Assembly: GCA_027946555.1 (NCBI GenBank)
Contig: JAPEVC010000224.1
Coordinates: 1-56,852 of the forward strand
DNA length: 56,852 nucleotides
Origin: Gnomoniopsis sp. IMI 355080
Lineage: Eukaryota > Ascomycota > Sordariomycetes > Diaporthales > Gnomoniaceae
Direction of reading: 5' to 3'
The translations under genes were made by a program, and so were the position numbers. Positions 32,985 to 45,713 of this stretch are shown one piece after another; position 1 is the stretch's first letter, and each line of letters starts with the position of its first letter. Below the pieces are notes generated by a model. The model saw only the letters and a program-made list of their open reading frames with translations, did no database searches and was not told where the DNA came from.

Positions 32985-34119
32985 AATGAAGTGCTTTAAT
33001 TGAAGGCCTGTGATGATACCAGGGTCGACAGGATACAATGCTTCAACAAGGCTGATGTCCCTGTGCTAATTATGTGTGGATCGCCTTCGCTTCCGATCTC
33101 GACTATGTCCGTGCTGGAATCGTACCACGCTACATGACTCTCTGCTGTGTTCTCGAACGCAAAGCTTATACAATCCATACGTATACGAGACAACGTGGAT
33201 CTCACTGTACATGACACAGAACAGCGTCTCAATTTGGACATAACCGCGTCCAGGATATCATCGGTCTCTGAATGATGCCGTTTTTACCGATGCTACGTTT
33301 GCCATAGGATCAATAATAAGGAGCATGTCTTGACTCGACCGATTACTTCGCATGAGCTCGCCGAGCTCGCCGCCTATAAACACAATGCTTGGTGCTGGCG
33401 TCTTTTTTTCCGTGAGTTTATGTTGGGAGTTTTGTTCAAAACCTGCCGCAGACGCTGAATGTAGTCAAATATAAATAATTCGTTCAGTCTTGAGATTTCT
33501 CCCTATTTCCCGCACGCACTTGGACCTTGGGTCTCTATTGCATCCTTTATTGAAGAGAAAAAAGGTACAGGTTTTGGCCATTCTTGTCTATTCGGTATCG
33601 TATAGGCATTCATAAAACAGCAATTAGCCAAAATGCCGGAAGGGCAGGAAGTCTAAAGCTAAATTTGTGGGCCAATGGAGCGCCAGGGCCCGCTTTCATG
33701 GAAGATACCTACCTGATTTGCACTTCGCTGATACAGTCTTTAATAATGTAGTCATTTCATGGGCTCAAAAGACTCGACAATGCCTCAGCTTCGCCCCTTG
33801 CCTAGGCTCCTGACAAGTGGTTCGGTCTCAGCAAGCTTCCAGATTTGTGATAAGCTCTTACCGGCCAGGGTGAGACTGAAAGCGTGCATGGAAGATGCTC
33901 AACAGCTTCTAATAATAGTAGAGGTCGTTGCTCGTTCGCAGCACCTTGTTTGCAGCCTTATAGTTGGGTCTTGATTACATCAAGTCAATCTCGCTTACAA
34001 GGACTCTGTTTCAAGCGAAAAACCCATATATACGGACGTCAAAACTCTGTTGTAACGTCTACTCGACTACTTGGAGCAACCTCAAGTCCCTCAGTCATCT
34101 CCAAAGTCTTAGATACGCG
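32985..34119. promoter_or_regulatory. Divergent promoter region, MFS exporter and P450
   Basis: This 1.1 kb lies between divergent starts. It has an inverted repeat with 7-base arms CATCGGT (33259-33265) and ACCGATG (33286-33292), containing CGG and CCG triplets of the kind bound by zinc-cluster factors. It also has a tandem GAGCTCGCC pair at 33354-33371 and TATAAA at 33375-33380. Binding is not shown. No gene seen. Confidence 0.45.
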
Positions 34120-36161
34120 ATGGGTACTCTTTTCATTCTTTTCTGTGGGTTGGGTATATACATCCTCTTCGTTTATGTCATATCTCTTATTAAGGCTTAT
34201 AGATCTCGCTTAAGTGAGATTCCCGGGCCATGGTATGGGCCGTTCACATCTCTCCATTTGGCTTATAGCTTCTCAACCGGGAAAATCTGGAAGGATGTTG
34301 AAAACTCCCACGCAAAGTACGGACCCGTTGTCCGTCTTGGGCCGCGACAAGTTTGGGTGGCGGACCCAGACGCTTTGAAGGCGATGCTTTTTCAGATCGA
34401 TCTGCCCAAAGTTGCTACTTATAAAGAGTTCTCTCGGGATAGGAAAAGCCCAGGTATCTTTGGTGAAATGTAAATTTTCCTCGCCTGATCCCATATAACA
34501 GAGCTGACGGAATCTGTTTCAGTCGCCGGGAGCCTCATCGGAAATTGAAACGATTTTTGGCCCCAGCTTTCACAGTCAGCTACATCGACAACCTCGAATT
34601 CATCTTCGCACAAACTTTGCAAAACTTGCTCTCAAAATACGCAGCGCAATTCTCCACGGGACAGCAATCAGCTATTGAGACGGACTTGATGAGCGACTTA
34701 CACAGCTTGGCTCTTGACATAATGGGAGAAGCTACGTTCGGCAGAGGCTTTGGCCAGACAAATCCCAAAGCGTACTCGGTAAATGACGCTGATCTCGAAG
34801 AGAAAGTATGGGCCGAAATCCCGAAGTCAATATTTGATGGGCTTAAGAAACGGCACCAGACGGTCTTCATCAAACGTTTCTTTCGTCAGCTTGGAGTGGA
34901 CATGAAATTTGCCTGGCCAGTACCTAGTAGGGCCCCCTGCTTTTCTTTGTTCCTCTCTTGCTCTTCGCCTGCTCTCCTTCTTTTGATACCTACCTAAACC
35001 TCACAAAAGAAAAGTTTTCATCTTAAGATGCAAAGTTTTGCGCGCGAGGAGCATGGAGACCCCGGTTGTAGGCGCCAGCTGACTAGCAATGTCTATTAGT
35101 GACTAAGGCAATCGAGGCTATCCTGCGACGTCGTACGGATGTTAGTGGGAAGCTTGAGGCAGCAGAAGTGCGTCGAGATTTGCTTCAGCACGTTGTTGAA
35201 CAGGGCAAACGACCTGACAATGACCAGCCGCTGACAAGTCTTGAAACCATTGATCACATGTCGGAAGTGTTGATCGGAGGAAGTGAGACAACAAGCACCC
35301 AGATTGGCACTCTTTTCCTCGAACTAGCCCGCAACCCCACCGTCCGGACGAAACTGTTGGCTTCGATACCCGCTACATCTATTTACGATGAGAATGTAGT
35401 CTCGGCTAAAGAAGTACGCGTTGCAAAAGACACGTACGAATACCTCGAGGCTTGTATAAAGGAGAATTTACGACTTCATCCTATTGCTAGCGAGCTCGGA
35501 CGTCGGACAGGACCCGAATGGATGGACCTAGGTGGTTACAGCCTCCCACCTTATACTGTTGTCTGCGCAAGTTATAGGGCAGTGCACAGGAGTGCCCAGT
35601 TTTGGCCAGAACCCCTGCGGTTTTGGCCTGAGCGTGTAAGTTCGATACTAAAGATCCTGATTTTCCCTCAATCTCCGTGTACGATTTCTTAATATTGAGG
35701 AATGATGCATAATCATTGGCCAAGTTTGGGTTCATCTTCTCGGAAATTTGCTAATGCCTTTTTCTTGCAGTGGCTATCGGAAGAAAAGCGGGGTGATGCG
35801 CCAGCAGCAAAGTAAGACTAGCTCTTGGAGCACGGAATGACAAAATGCTAACACTTGCTCCAGTCTGAATGCCTATTTCCCCTTTTCTGCTGGAAGACAC
35901 TCTTGTATAGGGCAAAAGTAAGTTCGGTCACTAATCTCAGTCTCAGCCTGAAGTATGGCATGCAATCTGTGCATTTGACTTACGAAAATACTATTTAGCT
36001 TTGCCTGGGCCGAGATGCGAACTGTGAGTGCAAATATTCTCTCCCGTTTCGATGTGGAAGAAATTCCTGGGCAGGAAGTCGAGTTCAAGCAACATGTAAC
36101 TATGGTGTTTGCCACGGGACACTGGCGAGTGAAACTTACGCCCAGAACAACGAAAGTGTAA
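34120..36161 (+). CDS. Cytochrome P450 monooxygenase (cluster P450 A)
   Basis: Six exons: 34120-34469, 34523-34926, 35100-35635, 35771-35811, 35864-35917 and 35999-36161, giving 515 residues. A membrane anchor spans about residues 3-24, followed by the proline hinge EIPGPWYGP. The I helix reads LIGGSETTSTQ, the K helix KENLRLHP gives ExxR, and the haem loop is FPFSAGRHSCIG with Cys458. The second intron is the least certain. I use donor GTAGGG at 34927 with acceptor at 35099, giving PVPMTKAIEA. A phase-0 alternative uses donor GTACCT at 34920 with an acceptor near 35084. It is an ER-bound oxygenase that needs NADPH-P450 reductase. It diverges from the MFS exporter. Family beyond fungal E-class P450 is not assignable. 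Confidence 0.9.
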
Positions 36162-36994
36162 AGACTTAGTGCGGAAGGAAGTCTGTGCAGAATATAAACA
36201 CTATTTTGAGGTCACTTGATCTTATATATACTTGTCTTTCTAATAGCTGGAGCCCAACTTCTTCCATGAATCCCCTGGCCCGTCCGGGTGCCCTCGTGTC
36301 AATAGAGTCGTGGTCATGTGAATGTCGTAGAGTAGCCATGTACCGCTCCATTAGTAGTTTTGTATACACATATTTCTCAAGCCGAGGAAGACTTCCCTTT
36401 CGAGACAGACTCTTCCCTCCATGATTCTTTCTGCCTTTCGGAGCTCGTGAGTAATCGCATTGGAAAGTATGCGCATACGAATAGAAAATTTCAGAACTAG
36501 AACAGTATGAACTGCCCCACTCAGGTATTATAGAAAGAACGGAAATATATACTGCCAGGTGACCTCGTGATTGACGAACGAGGTGCTTTTCCCAAGGCGT
36601 TTTTCTCCCGAGGGCAGGACAGTAGTGTGATATAGACATCAATGTCAATTTCGCTGTATGTTAGTCGAATAAGCCATGCAAATCCTGTGCTGATGAGTGT
36701 TCGCAAGTTATAATTGGGTGGCATATCATTAGTTGAGTTTCCTCGTCATTGTGTGCCAGGCTGCACGCGTTAGGCAATATAGTATGTGACGGATCGAGGG
36801 CATTGGAAATAGATTTATACTATACTAATGCTGCAAATCAACACTCCAGAACCTATGACTCAAACCCACAATTTTCATTGTAGAAGCATGGTCACGAAGT
36901 TCCACATCAATTTGCGAACTCTCCTGAAACATAGCCTTTCAATTGCGGGATGAACGCTGCCAATAGAAAGTATCTGCGGAAAGTAACATGGCTT
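36162..36994. other. Gap between two convergent P450 genes
   Basis: Both 3' ends lie here. A 160-codon frame on the minus strand (36166-36648) has no motif and no close start signal, so I leave it out. Nothing else seen. Confidence 0.4.
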
Positions 36995-38971
36995 TCAGGT
37001 TTCGATCAACTTCTCAGATGCGTTGATGCTGCCCTCGAAACTATTCGAATGCTGAAGCTCTCTGAAAGCGTCCAAAGCCCTGACCCGCACAAAAAAGTCC
37101 TTGGGTTTGACGAAAAGCCTGTTCATGGTGTGCCAGTGATTTTCAGGATTGCACAAGTCAAAGTCGAATCTCCGAATGAGATTCGGCACGAGTTTGGAAA
37201 TCTCCATGAAGGCGATGTGTCGACCAAAGCATGTGCGAGAGCCAAGTCCATACTGTCCAACTGGTTAGCAGACGACTCTCTGCATTTCACGCGTCACTTC
37301 TACTCACCGGCATCCAGTGACGTGTCATGTTCGCCAGTTGCTCTTGATCTTCGATGAGCCATCTCTCTGGCTTGAACTCATCAGCATCGGGTCCCCACAC
37401 AGCGATGTCGTGGTGCTCGGCCCAGCTGTTCACTGCGACAGTGGTCTATGGTAGGTACAAGTGTCAGTCCTGGCAGCTCGTTGTCAAGTGGAATCTTCAA
37501 GTGTAGGGGTCCATACCTTCTCGGGGAAGAACTGTCCGGCGATGGTGGTGCCGCCTGCTGGTACCCATCTTTCAATGGGTAAGCCCAAAGGAGGGTGCAC
37601 TCTTAGGGCCTCCTTGATCACAGCCTGTACATAAGGCATCTCCAAGCTTTGGCTGAAGGTGATCTTGTCGGACAAAAGACCACGGGCGCTAAAGTCTTCG
37701 ATCTCTCCTCGCAGTCTCTGCATTGTGATTGGGTTCTGCAACATGTAGTACAGGATGGCACATAAGGTGATGGCAGTCGTGTCGGAGCCGCTGAACATGT
37801 TCGCACTGCAACACGCGAGGACATGATATTCAGTGAACCCTGTCGGGTTCTCCAAATGTTTGTTCCAAAACTTGGCCAGGAAATCCAACGCGACGCCGTC
37901 CGCGCTGGTGGCAGTGTCGATGCTTCCAGGCGAAGAACCGGCAGATCCATTCGCGGATCCGTTCGGTTGCTTCTCGCCCAGGCTTGGCAGATGCAAGTCC
38001 GGGCGCGATCGAATAATGTCTTTGGTGAACTCGACGACATACTTGCGTCCAGTGCCACGCTTTCCATAGTACCAGTTCTTCAGGGGAAACAAGAAGCGGT
38101 GCAGCGGTGGGAAGATGCCCACCAGAGCTCCGTGGAGGACCATATCTTCCAGCTTCGCCATAACGCCACCGACGTCCTTTCCTTCATCAAGGAAGCCGAT
38201 GCGCTTTGCATAGGTCATTTTTGAGATGACATCGAAAGCGAAGCATTGGAACCAGCGGCACATGTTCAGGGGCTCAGTGTATCCCGCAAGGTTGATGCTT
38301 CGCTCCGCGAGCTTCTGGAAGAAGATATCGCTGACCTGATCAACATACGGCTCGTACTTGATCACTAGGATGTAAACCTGTCAACATTTTGCGATTTGTG
38401 CGTGTGTGGGGGGTGGGGGGGGGGGGTTGATTCGAGCTGTTGACTACTGACCGGTTGACATGGAGTACATGGTGTTGACATAGCGACGGTTTGTACTATG
38501 TCTCTTGGTATTCAGGTCGGCTAAGAACGTCCACTCGTGATCGAATGGACTTCCAAAAGCTTTGTAACGATCTGTCTTGGGAAATTCATGGCCGCTGCCG
38601 TAGATGATCTTGTTGGCTGTGGGGTGCTGAATGCTATACCGATTGGGTCCATAACGAACGATGGGTCCTGAATTGGGGGAAAATCGAGAATCAGAATGGC
38701 TTCGCACAAGACCATCTTAGTTTCCGCGTTCTTTCGAGTTCATCGACATACCGTATTTCTTGTGAAGTGCTACATCATCCTGTTCAAACTGACCGCGCCA
38801 AACTCGCCAGAGATGCCACAGGTCTGTGTATCTGGCCAGGAAGGGTCCCGGGACGTTTCTTAGGGGCGAGAAAAAAGTGGCATAGGCGAACGCCCAGAGG
38901 AGCCGCAACAACAAGAACGAGCACAGGCTTACGCCTAATACAAGATAGAGCGACTGTCCCATCAGCTCCAT
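36995..38971 (-). CDS. Cytochrome P450 monooxygenase (cluster P450 B, pisatin-demethylase-like)
   Basis: Five exons: 38971-38752, 38667-38452, 38364-37517, 37445-37308 and 37252-36995, giving 559 residues. A hydrophobic N-terminal anchor is followed by the hinge NVPGPFLARYTDLWHLW, typical of the pisatin-demethylase-like group. The I helix has FSGSDTTAIT, the K helix KEALRVHP, the PERF region DEFKPERW, and the haem loop PYGLGSRTCFG with Cys482 (Tyr replaces the usual first Phe). A G-rich tract (38407-38427) lies within the second intron. The gene converges on P450 A. Members of this broad group hydroxylate or demethylate small aromatic and polyketide-like molecules. The substrate here is unknown. 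Confidence 0.93.
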
Positions 38972-41900
38972 GATAGCAAATTCCTCGACTTCAACTCCTA
39001 ATAAATAAAAAATACTTCTTCCACTTGAGAAAGATCGATTTGATAGTCAGTCCAACTGTGTCCAAGGTTGACGGTGCATCAGAGGAGGAAAGACTAGTTG
39101 AAGTGGGTTCAATTTATATACATTGGCTCTGAACTTACTTGAGGACTTGCCCACCCGTGACCCGAGTCCCCCTCCTCAATTTCTCGCATGCACTTATGGC
39201 ACCTTGACGACCGAAACGCGATAGTCTCTATGCAGCGACTGCCGGGTATGCGTCTCGACTTGGATATTCTTACACCATACTTGACCGCTCCCGAGTTTCT
39301 CGTCATTTCATCCTGCAATATGACTTCAATGCTGCAAGCCCTGGAGACAAGTCCCAAATACAAAACGATACAAGATATGGCCCCTCGATCATGAGGCCCA
39401 GCTTTTCCCGGGATGTCGTTCATGCCTTCCCCGGTTCCCCGGCTGGATGGATATAGATGGATACATTTGAGGCAAATAAGAGTCATTCAAATGCAGCATT
39501 AGTTGGTGACAAGAAGTGATCACTTGAGCAATCGTACTCAAACACACAGGGACTCCGGGAGCCCTTGGCCTACCAGTCGATCTGAGATTTGTTATAGGCT
39601 ATCACCGCTGGTTGAAGCCTCAAGCTCTCGTGTCAGATGATGTGTGTACCCATGCAGCACCGCCAATGGTGTAACAAGACATAGCTCCTAGTATCCCCCG
39701 TACAATGCTAGCCGTCAAGTTTCAATCACACCACCTATACTTACGTGAGCTTGTTGAGACGGGTACAGCTCTTGGATAAAGCTCAGCTTCGAGTGTATCG
39801 CACAGTACAGACGTACCGTGCTTCCATCCCACAGTGCGACCCATTGTTAATTAGCCGCCGCAACTTGCTGCCAAATACATAAGTCATGGCTACCATGAAA
39901 AGGCTATCGGTGGCATATTCGCCTATGCAAGGTTATCGACGACTTGTGCGCCTATGCAAGACACTTTCCCTTGGTATTAATAACCCGCAGCCTTTCAGTA
40001 ATCTATTGCGTCATCTTCAAGGCCGACTGGAGGGCAAAGGGAAGTTAGAAACCTTATCATAATTATCCTGCAGGTACAGAGTAAGGGCTACTCTGCAAGA
40101 CTGTAGATTGAGCGGCCGTGACATTATCACTGGTACTGAGTATAGTCTTCGGTGAGGGCATGGTGCTCGAGATTCGAAAGGGCGTTCAACCCCACACTCA
40201 GGCAGCGACGCTACCTAGGTACGTACCTAAGATCGAATGACCTCGAGGGCTTGGAAGCTCTAGAAAATATCCTGATATGCAAGAGAGTGGAAAGCTTGTC
40301 AAAGCCGGCAGTACGTTGTTTTCTTGTGGATCCGGAAGGATGCGAGTCATACGGCGTATATACATACTGGTCGGATCAGTTCATATTGCCGCTTAGGCGC
40401 GAGATTTAGATGGATTCGGAATGTCTGCGCCAAGTGGAATGCAACATGTAAGTATGGAACGACGAACTCGGTAATTGGAACCCTTGTAAACCTTAAACTC
40501 TATTTTGTCGAGTCAAGTACGGAGAACCCAGGTACTTAGAAAGCCAATTGAGTTTGGGTAGATCTCCACAGAGGGCACCAGGGCTAGTCGTATTGGCTAC
40601 ACAAAACACGTACCAAGTATAATGGAGCTACCTAGGTACATACTTATTGTTAGAAATCCCTATACATACCTAGGTAGTATGATCTTCTGATCTCCACATG
40701 GTTACATCTTGTCATGATGCCGGTATTAATTAGACTGCAACAGGCAGGCAAGCCGTCTGCGTTCACAACAGCTGTCGGACAAGGCTGCTTCGCAGCCTGA
40801 GTATCCGAGTAAGTCTGGGGCCGGCAGAGCAAGCCCGACAACAAATTGATGCGTATAGTCCACTCGGGCCGGACCGCGGGGATTTGATGAACAAGTTCCG
40901 CTCTTTCGAGATACTGTACTTGCACAGTACAATATACACGTATTCACATTTGGGCGACGACTTGTCCGCAGACCCTTATCAAGGTTGACAAGGCAACTTT
41001 CCATTCCGACGTAGGGTGCCTTGACTTGTAGTTCGCGTCATTCGATCGAACGGGTAAGCAAACTATAGTCAAAAGTAAAAGAGTATTCTTAAGCAGCCGG
41101 CGGAAGCATTCGCCTTCAACACTTGTCAACTATAGGAAGCGAACGAGTACCGTCACTATGTCCGTGCCCGGAGATTTCCTGTCAAAGTCAAAGGCCAATA
41201 TGCCAAATCACGAGGTTCTTGAACCTTGTCTCCGCTTTGGACCTCGAAAACTCTCTGCCGAAACGGGCGTCCGACGTCAAACCAGGCCACCTAGCCGGTT
41301 ACCTGCTAGTAAGCGGTTCGGGGTTCATCACAGACCTTGATCAAACCTTCGACTAGTGATCTATATACAACAAGAGCTCTCAAGTACCTTCTACCCAACT
41401 TTTGACTTGCAGTCTCAGGCAACTTCTTGATCCAAAGCGAGAAGTCCATATACCTTGATCGCTTGTATCCATCTTTACGAGTAGATTCCCCGTCAAGGAG
41501 CAAGTGACCTTGGAATTTACTCAACTACCGGTCTGCATTGCCTTCGGACAGAAATGAAGCGATTACTTGGGACCAAATCAAAGAAACCGGTTCTCGAGAT
41601 TCTGTACTCCAGGGTCTCGGGACTTATTCAGTTGACCTCAGGATACAGCCTCGTACGATAGACTGTAACTCAACAAGTGCCGTGGGTCAAACGGGTTCCC
41701 AATAAATGGCTGGCAAGAAAATATCCATCTGGCCGAGGCGGTATACAGGGCGATATCATTGGCAGCATCACGATAGTGGTGTAAGTGCTGCTTGGATACC
41801 CTCACCTTCCGATACATGACCTAGCAGGTCCCTTGAAAAGCTGTAACCAGGGCTAGGAGCTCCATTCTAGGCACTTGTGTTTCGATATACTTCTTTTCCT

Positions 41901-42296
41901 GGCGCGGTATCTTGCTATAAGTGGATCTCCTGCGTGAAGCTAACGACTCAACGTATCATGCAGGAAATACTGATGCCGAAAAAGAACAAGGTCACATGTG
42001 CCCCTCGATGTTTTCCACGGCTTTCTGTCCGCTTGGGATGAGAAGGGCAAGTCACTGAGACAGTGTGAGACTTCCCCCCGATACAACTGATTCAATTTGG
42101 ATGGGCAAGAAGTCTTCGTGCGTGCACAACTCCAAGAGGCGCAGGTCCCATTCACCTGCGATCTACAATTTGCTTATAATTAGGGACCAACTCTGTGCCT
42201 TCCTTAAATTCATAAGATTGTCTACATTGACATCACAACCAAGCACTTCCAGATCATTTGCGCTTTATCAGCCCTACTCGAGCTTCAGATATCAGA
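38972..42296. other. 3.3 kb gene-free stretch inside the cluster
   Basis: No frame here carries family motifs. It holds TACCTAGGTA elements at about 40212, 40629 and 40668. The right end must contain the promoter of P450 C. It may be a site of gene loss or a boundary between two sub-clusters. I found no protein remnant to prove this. Confidence 0.45.
40211..40230. repeat. TACCTAGGTA palindrome
   Basis: TACCTAGGTA followed by GTACCTAAG. Further copies lie at about 40629-40638 and 40667-40677, so three occur within 470 bases. Confidence 0.6.
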
Positions 42297-43968
42297 ATGG
42301 CCGTGGTTCTTTTTTCCGCCGGCGCTGCTCTAATTTTCTATATTTTATACTCTTTCCGCAGACTTGTTCTTCGAAGTATACATCGTCGGCACCTCACCAA
42401 AGACAATAGCTGTCTTCCACCTCGCAGCATATATCAGAAAGACCCCCTTTTGGGCATTGATATAGTCCGCGAAAACCTGGCGGCAGCAAAAGAGCATGGC
42501 TTTCTTAGATTGCTACAGAAGCGTCATGCCAATAATGGTCTCACCTTTACCACGAACACTTTTTTCAGGACTACCATCAATACTTGTGATCCTCGTGTGA
42601 TCCAGTCCGTCCTTTCCCTACAATTTGATGACTTTGGCATGGGGCCATTGAGACGCAAGAGTGCTTCGCCACTCCTCGGCAGGGGAATCTTCACCTCAGA
42701 CAACGAAGTTTGGGCTCATCAGCGAGCGTTGATCCGCCCAAGCTTCGTACGAGCACAGGTGACTGATTTTGCCGTCTTTGAGAGGCACATCGACCAGCTC
42801 ATTAGCCTGATTTCTCGGCAAGATCATTCTGTGGATTTGCAGGCGCTATTCTTCCGCTCGGTATGGCAGCAACCCTTGTTGACAAGAACATGTGCTTACT
42901 GGATTTCTGATCATGTTGCTGACTGAACCGTCAGGTTCTTGATACAAACAGTGAGTATATGTTGGGAGAATCGGTGGGCCTTCTAGACGAACACGCCTCT
43001 GCCTCAGCCCAAGAGTTCCACAACGCCCTTGACTACGCTCAACAAGCAACAATCCTGCGACTCAGGCTTGGAAACGCCATGTTCATCCACCGTGACCCCA
43101 AACACTGGCGTTCTTGCGATATCGTTCATCACTTTGCGGACAAGTTCGTGGCTCGTGCGCTTGAACACCGCAAGCGTGAGAAGTCGTCTCTCGGCGTCGA
43201 TACTGAGAGCGGCGAAAAGCAACCCTATGTCTTTCTCAACGAGCTGGCCAAGGACACAGAAGATCCGATCGTCCTTCGCGACCAGATTGTGAACATCCTG
43301 CTAGCAGCCCGAGATACAACTGCAGGCCTTCTGGCGTTTGTGTTCTTCATGCTCGCGCGAAAGCCTGACATTTGGGCCAAACTACGTGCTGACGTTCTGG
43401 ATCACTATTGCGAGCCTCTAACTTACGAAGCCGTGATGGAGATGACATATTTGCGCTATGTGCTGCAAGAAAGTAAGTTCAATCATCAAGCCCCTTCTAG
43501 ATCTAAGTCAAAGTCAAAACCTGTGTACTCATATTGACTGTAATAGCTATCCGCCTGTTCCCACCCATTGCCACAAATAGTCGCATGGCCAACAAAGACA
43601 CCTGGATCCCCGTGGGAGGTGGCCCTGACGGTAACTCCCCTCTGTTCGTGGCAAAGCACAATGTCGTCACCTATAGCACATTTGTCATGCACAGACGGCC
43701 CGAATTCTTCGGCCCTGATGCCGAAGAGTTTCGGCCGGAACGCTGGGAGAAGCTGAGACCGGGCTGGGAATACCTCCCATTCAACGGAGGGCCGAGGATC
43801 TGCCCTGGTCAGAAGTTTGCACTGACGGAGGCATCCTACACCACTGCACGGTTACTGCATGCTTTTGAAAGCATTGAGAACTGTGATCCGACCGATTGGA
43901 GGGAGCAGCTTACACTTTCTTTGACATTGAACAACGGGGTCCACGTCAAATTGAATCCGGCTTCATGA
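42297..43968 (+). CDS. CYP52-like cytochrome P450 (cluster P450 C)
   Basis: Three exons, 42297-42860, 42935-43472 and 43547-43968, give 507 residues. Residues 2-20 form the membrane anchor. The C-terminal half follows the alkane/fatty-acid hydroxylase family closely: I helix LAARDTTAGLL, K helix ETIRLFPP, then VGGGPDGNSPLFV and FVMHRRPEFFG, PERW, and haem loop PFNGGPRICPG with Cys453, followed by QKFALTEASY. CYP52-clan enzymes hydroxylate the chain end of fatty acids or alkanes, and some relatives serve secondary metabolism. An in-frame ATG at 42258 would add 13 residues before the anchor, and I prefer 42297. It converges with the NAD(P) oxidoreductase gene. A lipid or acyl substrate is a family-based inference. 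Confidence 0.93.
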
Positions 43969-44654
43969 TGCTGCGGCACCATATCGATGAAACAGTATTT
44001 GAGAAAGGTGCTCGAACTGAAAAAAATGTACACCGTTTAGGATGGTGTTTGCCAATTGAATCCCATGCTAGTCATACACTCTCTTTAATAAACAGACATA
44101 TATACAACCTTGCAACCAAACTGCTGTGTCTCGTATTGAATCCTTGATTGACACTTTCCGACTTGCTACTTGCACATGTCTCCCGAAGTTCTGGACGCGG
44201 TCTACGAGTCATCTTGATTAAAATCTATTCGAAGACTTAGACAAGTACCTTGTATCAAGAACGATAATAAGCCATCGGATGAAGCCATCGCGAACACTCG
44301 AATGCGCCACGGTCTTTCAGGGCTTCTGACATTGATCAAGATCCACTGCACCGGTCCGTGGACGACGGGCCAGCCGTGCAATTTCTCACTTGTAGACTTA
44401 TCTTGCGAAAATACAATTCAAGAAAATACGTTCCCATGGTACAGATGTCATCAAAACTCGCCGGCACAGGCTATTAAATTCCAGGTCACCCAAGCTTCTA
44501 AGCATTGTGAGTAATTGCATACAGTGTTTGCATCTATCGGAGATGAGACAACTACAGAGTAGATTCCTCCCCCGCGGTATACTTTTGGCGAGCATGACTA
44601 GACAAACTTGGCCAGACTGCCCAGCTGCCACGAGGTTGTGGGGTCTATGACCGG
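43969..44654. other. Short gap between convergent genes
   Basis: It holds 3' ends of P450 C and the oxidoreductase gene. Small frames here are without motifs. Nothing else seen. Confidence 0.4.
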
Positions 44655-45713
44655 TCATGCGGTCTGGCCTCTCCTCCCCAATGCCGTCTTGATAATTTGA
44701 CCGAGTTCCTCTTTACTGATCCCTTGGATACCCAGCAAATTGTTGTCCTTCTCTGGGAAATAGCCACCCCAGCCTTTGCCGAGGAAAGCCCGGTTGATCA
44801 GCATTGACTGGACTTCGAAGCTGTGGTCACCCTTAGCCCAGCGCTCACGACCCTGCTTCTCCAGGTCCTCAGTCGAGGAATAAGTTATTTTCCAGCTATG
44901 GTATCATTAGAAAGTGCAAGTACGAGAGAATGAAGAAAGCTACGGTGTCAACATACTCATTAGGGCAGATTTCCTGAGCCATTTTCAATATCTCATTCTG
45001 TGTCGTATCAATGCTCGAGATCTTGACAGGCCTGTTTGCTGTCTCTTCAGGATGGAGAATGATTCCAAGGATCGCGCGGGCAACATCATCGTAGGTAGTA
45101 GCGCAAAATAGAACGTCACCGCCGTCCTTGATGTCACACTCAAGCTTCATCATGTCGACCAAGAAATCCAGCGTCCAGTCCGGTGCGAGAAACGACGCGT
45201 TCATCACGACCGTCCACGAAAACCTGCCCTCGGTCTCGACAACCTTGCGCTGGCACCGCTCCCGGATGGAGATCTTTGGCTGATAAATGGGCATGGTGGC
45301 TAGCTTGGGGTTCATGGTGTCATTTCCATACTCGGACGGAATCATCCTGGACACGCCGGCAGCTGCAGCTGCATCCACTAGATTCTGCTGCGCGGCAATC
45401 GCGTCAAACGACATCGCCGATACTACACAGTCTACGCCGCGAAGAGCGGCCTCGAGGGAGGCTGGCGAGGCGTAGTCGACCTCACGGACGGAGGCTTCCG
45501 GAGGGAAACCATCCTTGCCGGCACCCGTGCGGGTGAGAATCCGGACCTCGTCAAAAAGCTTAGACAGCAACAAGGTGTGTATAATGGGCTGCCCAATAGT
45601 TCCGCTGGCCTAGTTTTACACAGATTAGTTTTCGGACCTGGTCGAGATTGTAGGTCGCCAGGGTGTTCTAAGTAACTTACTCCAGCCACAGCAACTGTCT
45701 TGATGGGGACCAT
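44655..45713 (-). CDS. NmrA/isoflavone-reductase-like NAD(P) oxidoreductase
   Basis: Three exons, 45713-45681, 45609-44957 and 44895-44655, give 308 residues. Splicing the first intron restores the dinucleotide motif VAVAGASGTIGQP at about 8-20. Then come VDCVVSAMSFDAIAAQQNLVDAAAAAG and IPSEYG, typical of the isoflavone-reductase/phenylcoumaran-reductase branch of atypical short-chain dehydrogenases. The last intron (GTATGT donor at 44956) joins ICPND to WKITYSS. A soluble NADPH-dependent reductase is most likely, though some family members only sense the cofactor. It lies between P450 C and the second exporter and may reduce a double bond or quinone-like intermediate. CACGTG occurs about 195 bases upstream (45908). 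Confidence 0.9.

Noticed and set aside
36166..36648. 160-codon minus-strand frame between the convergent P450 genes
   Set aside because: It has no recognisable domain or signal peptide and lies in 3' regions of both neighbours. I cannot exclude a small gene, but nothing supports it.
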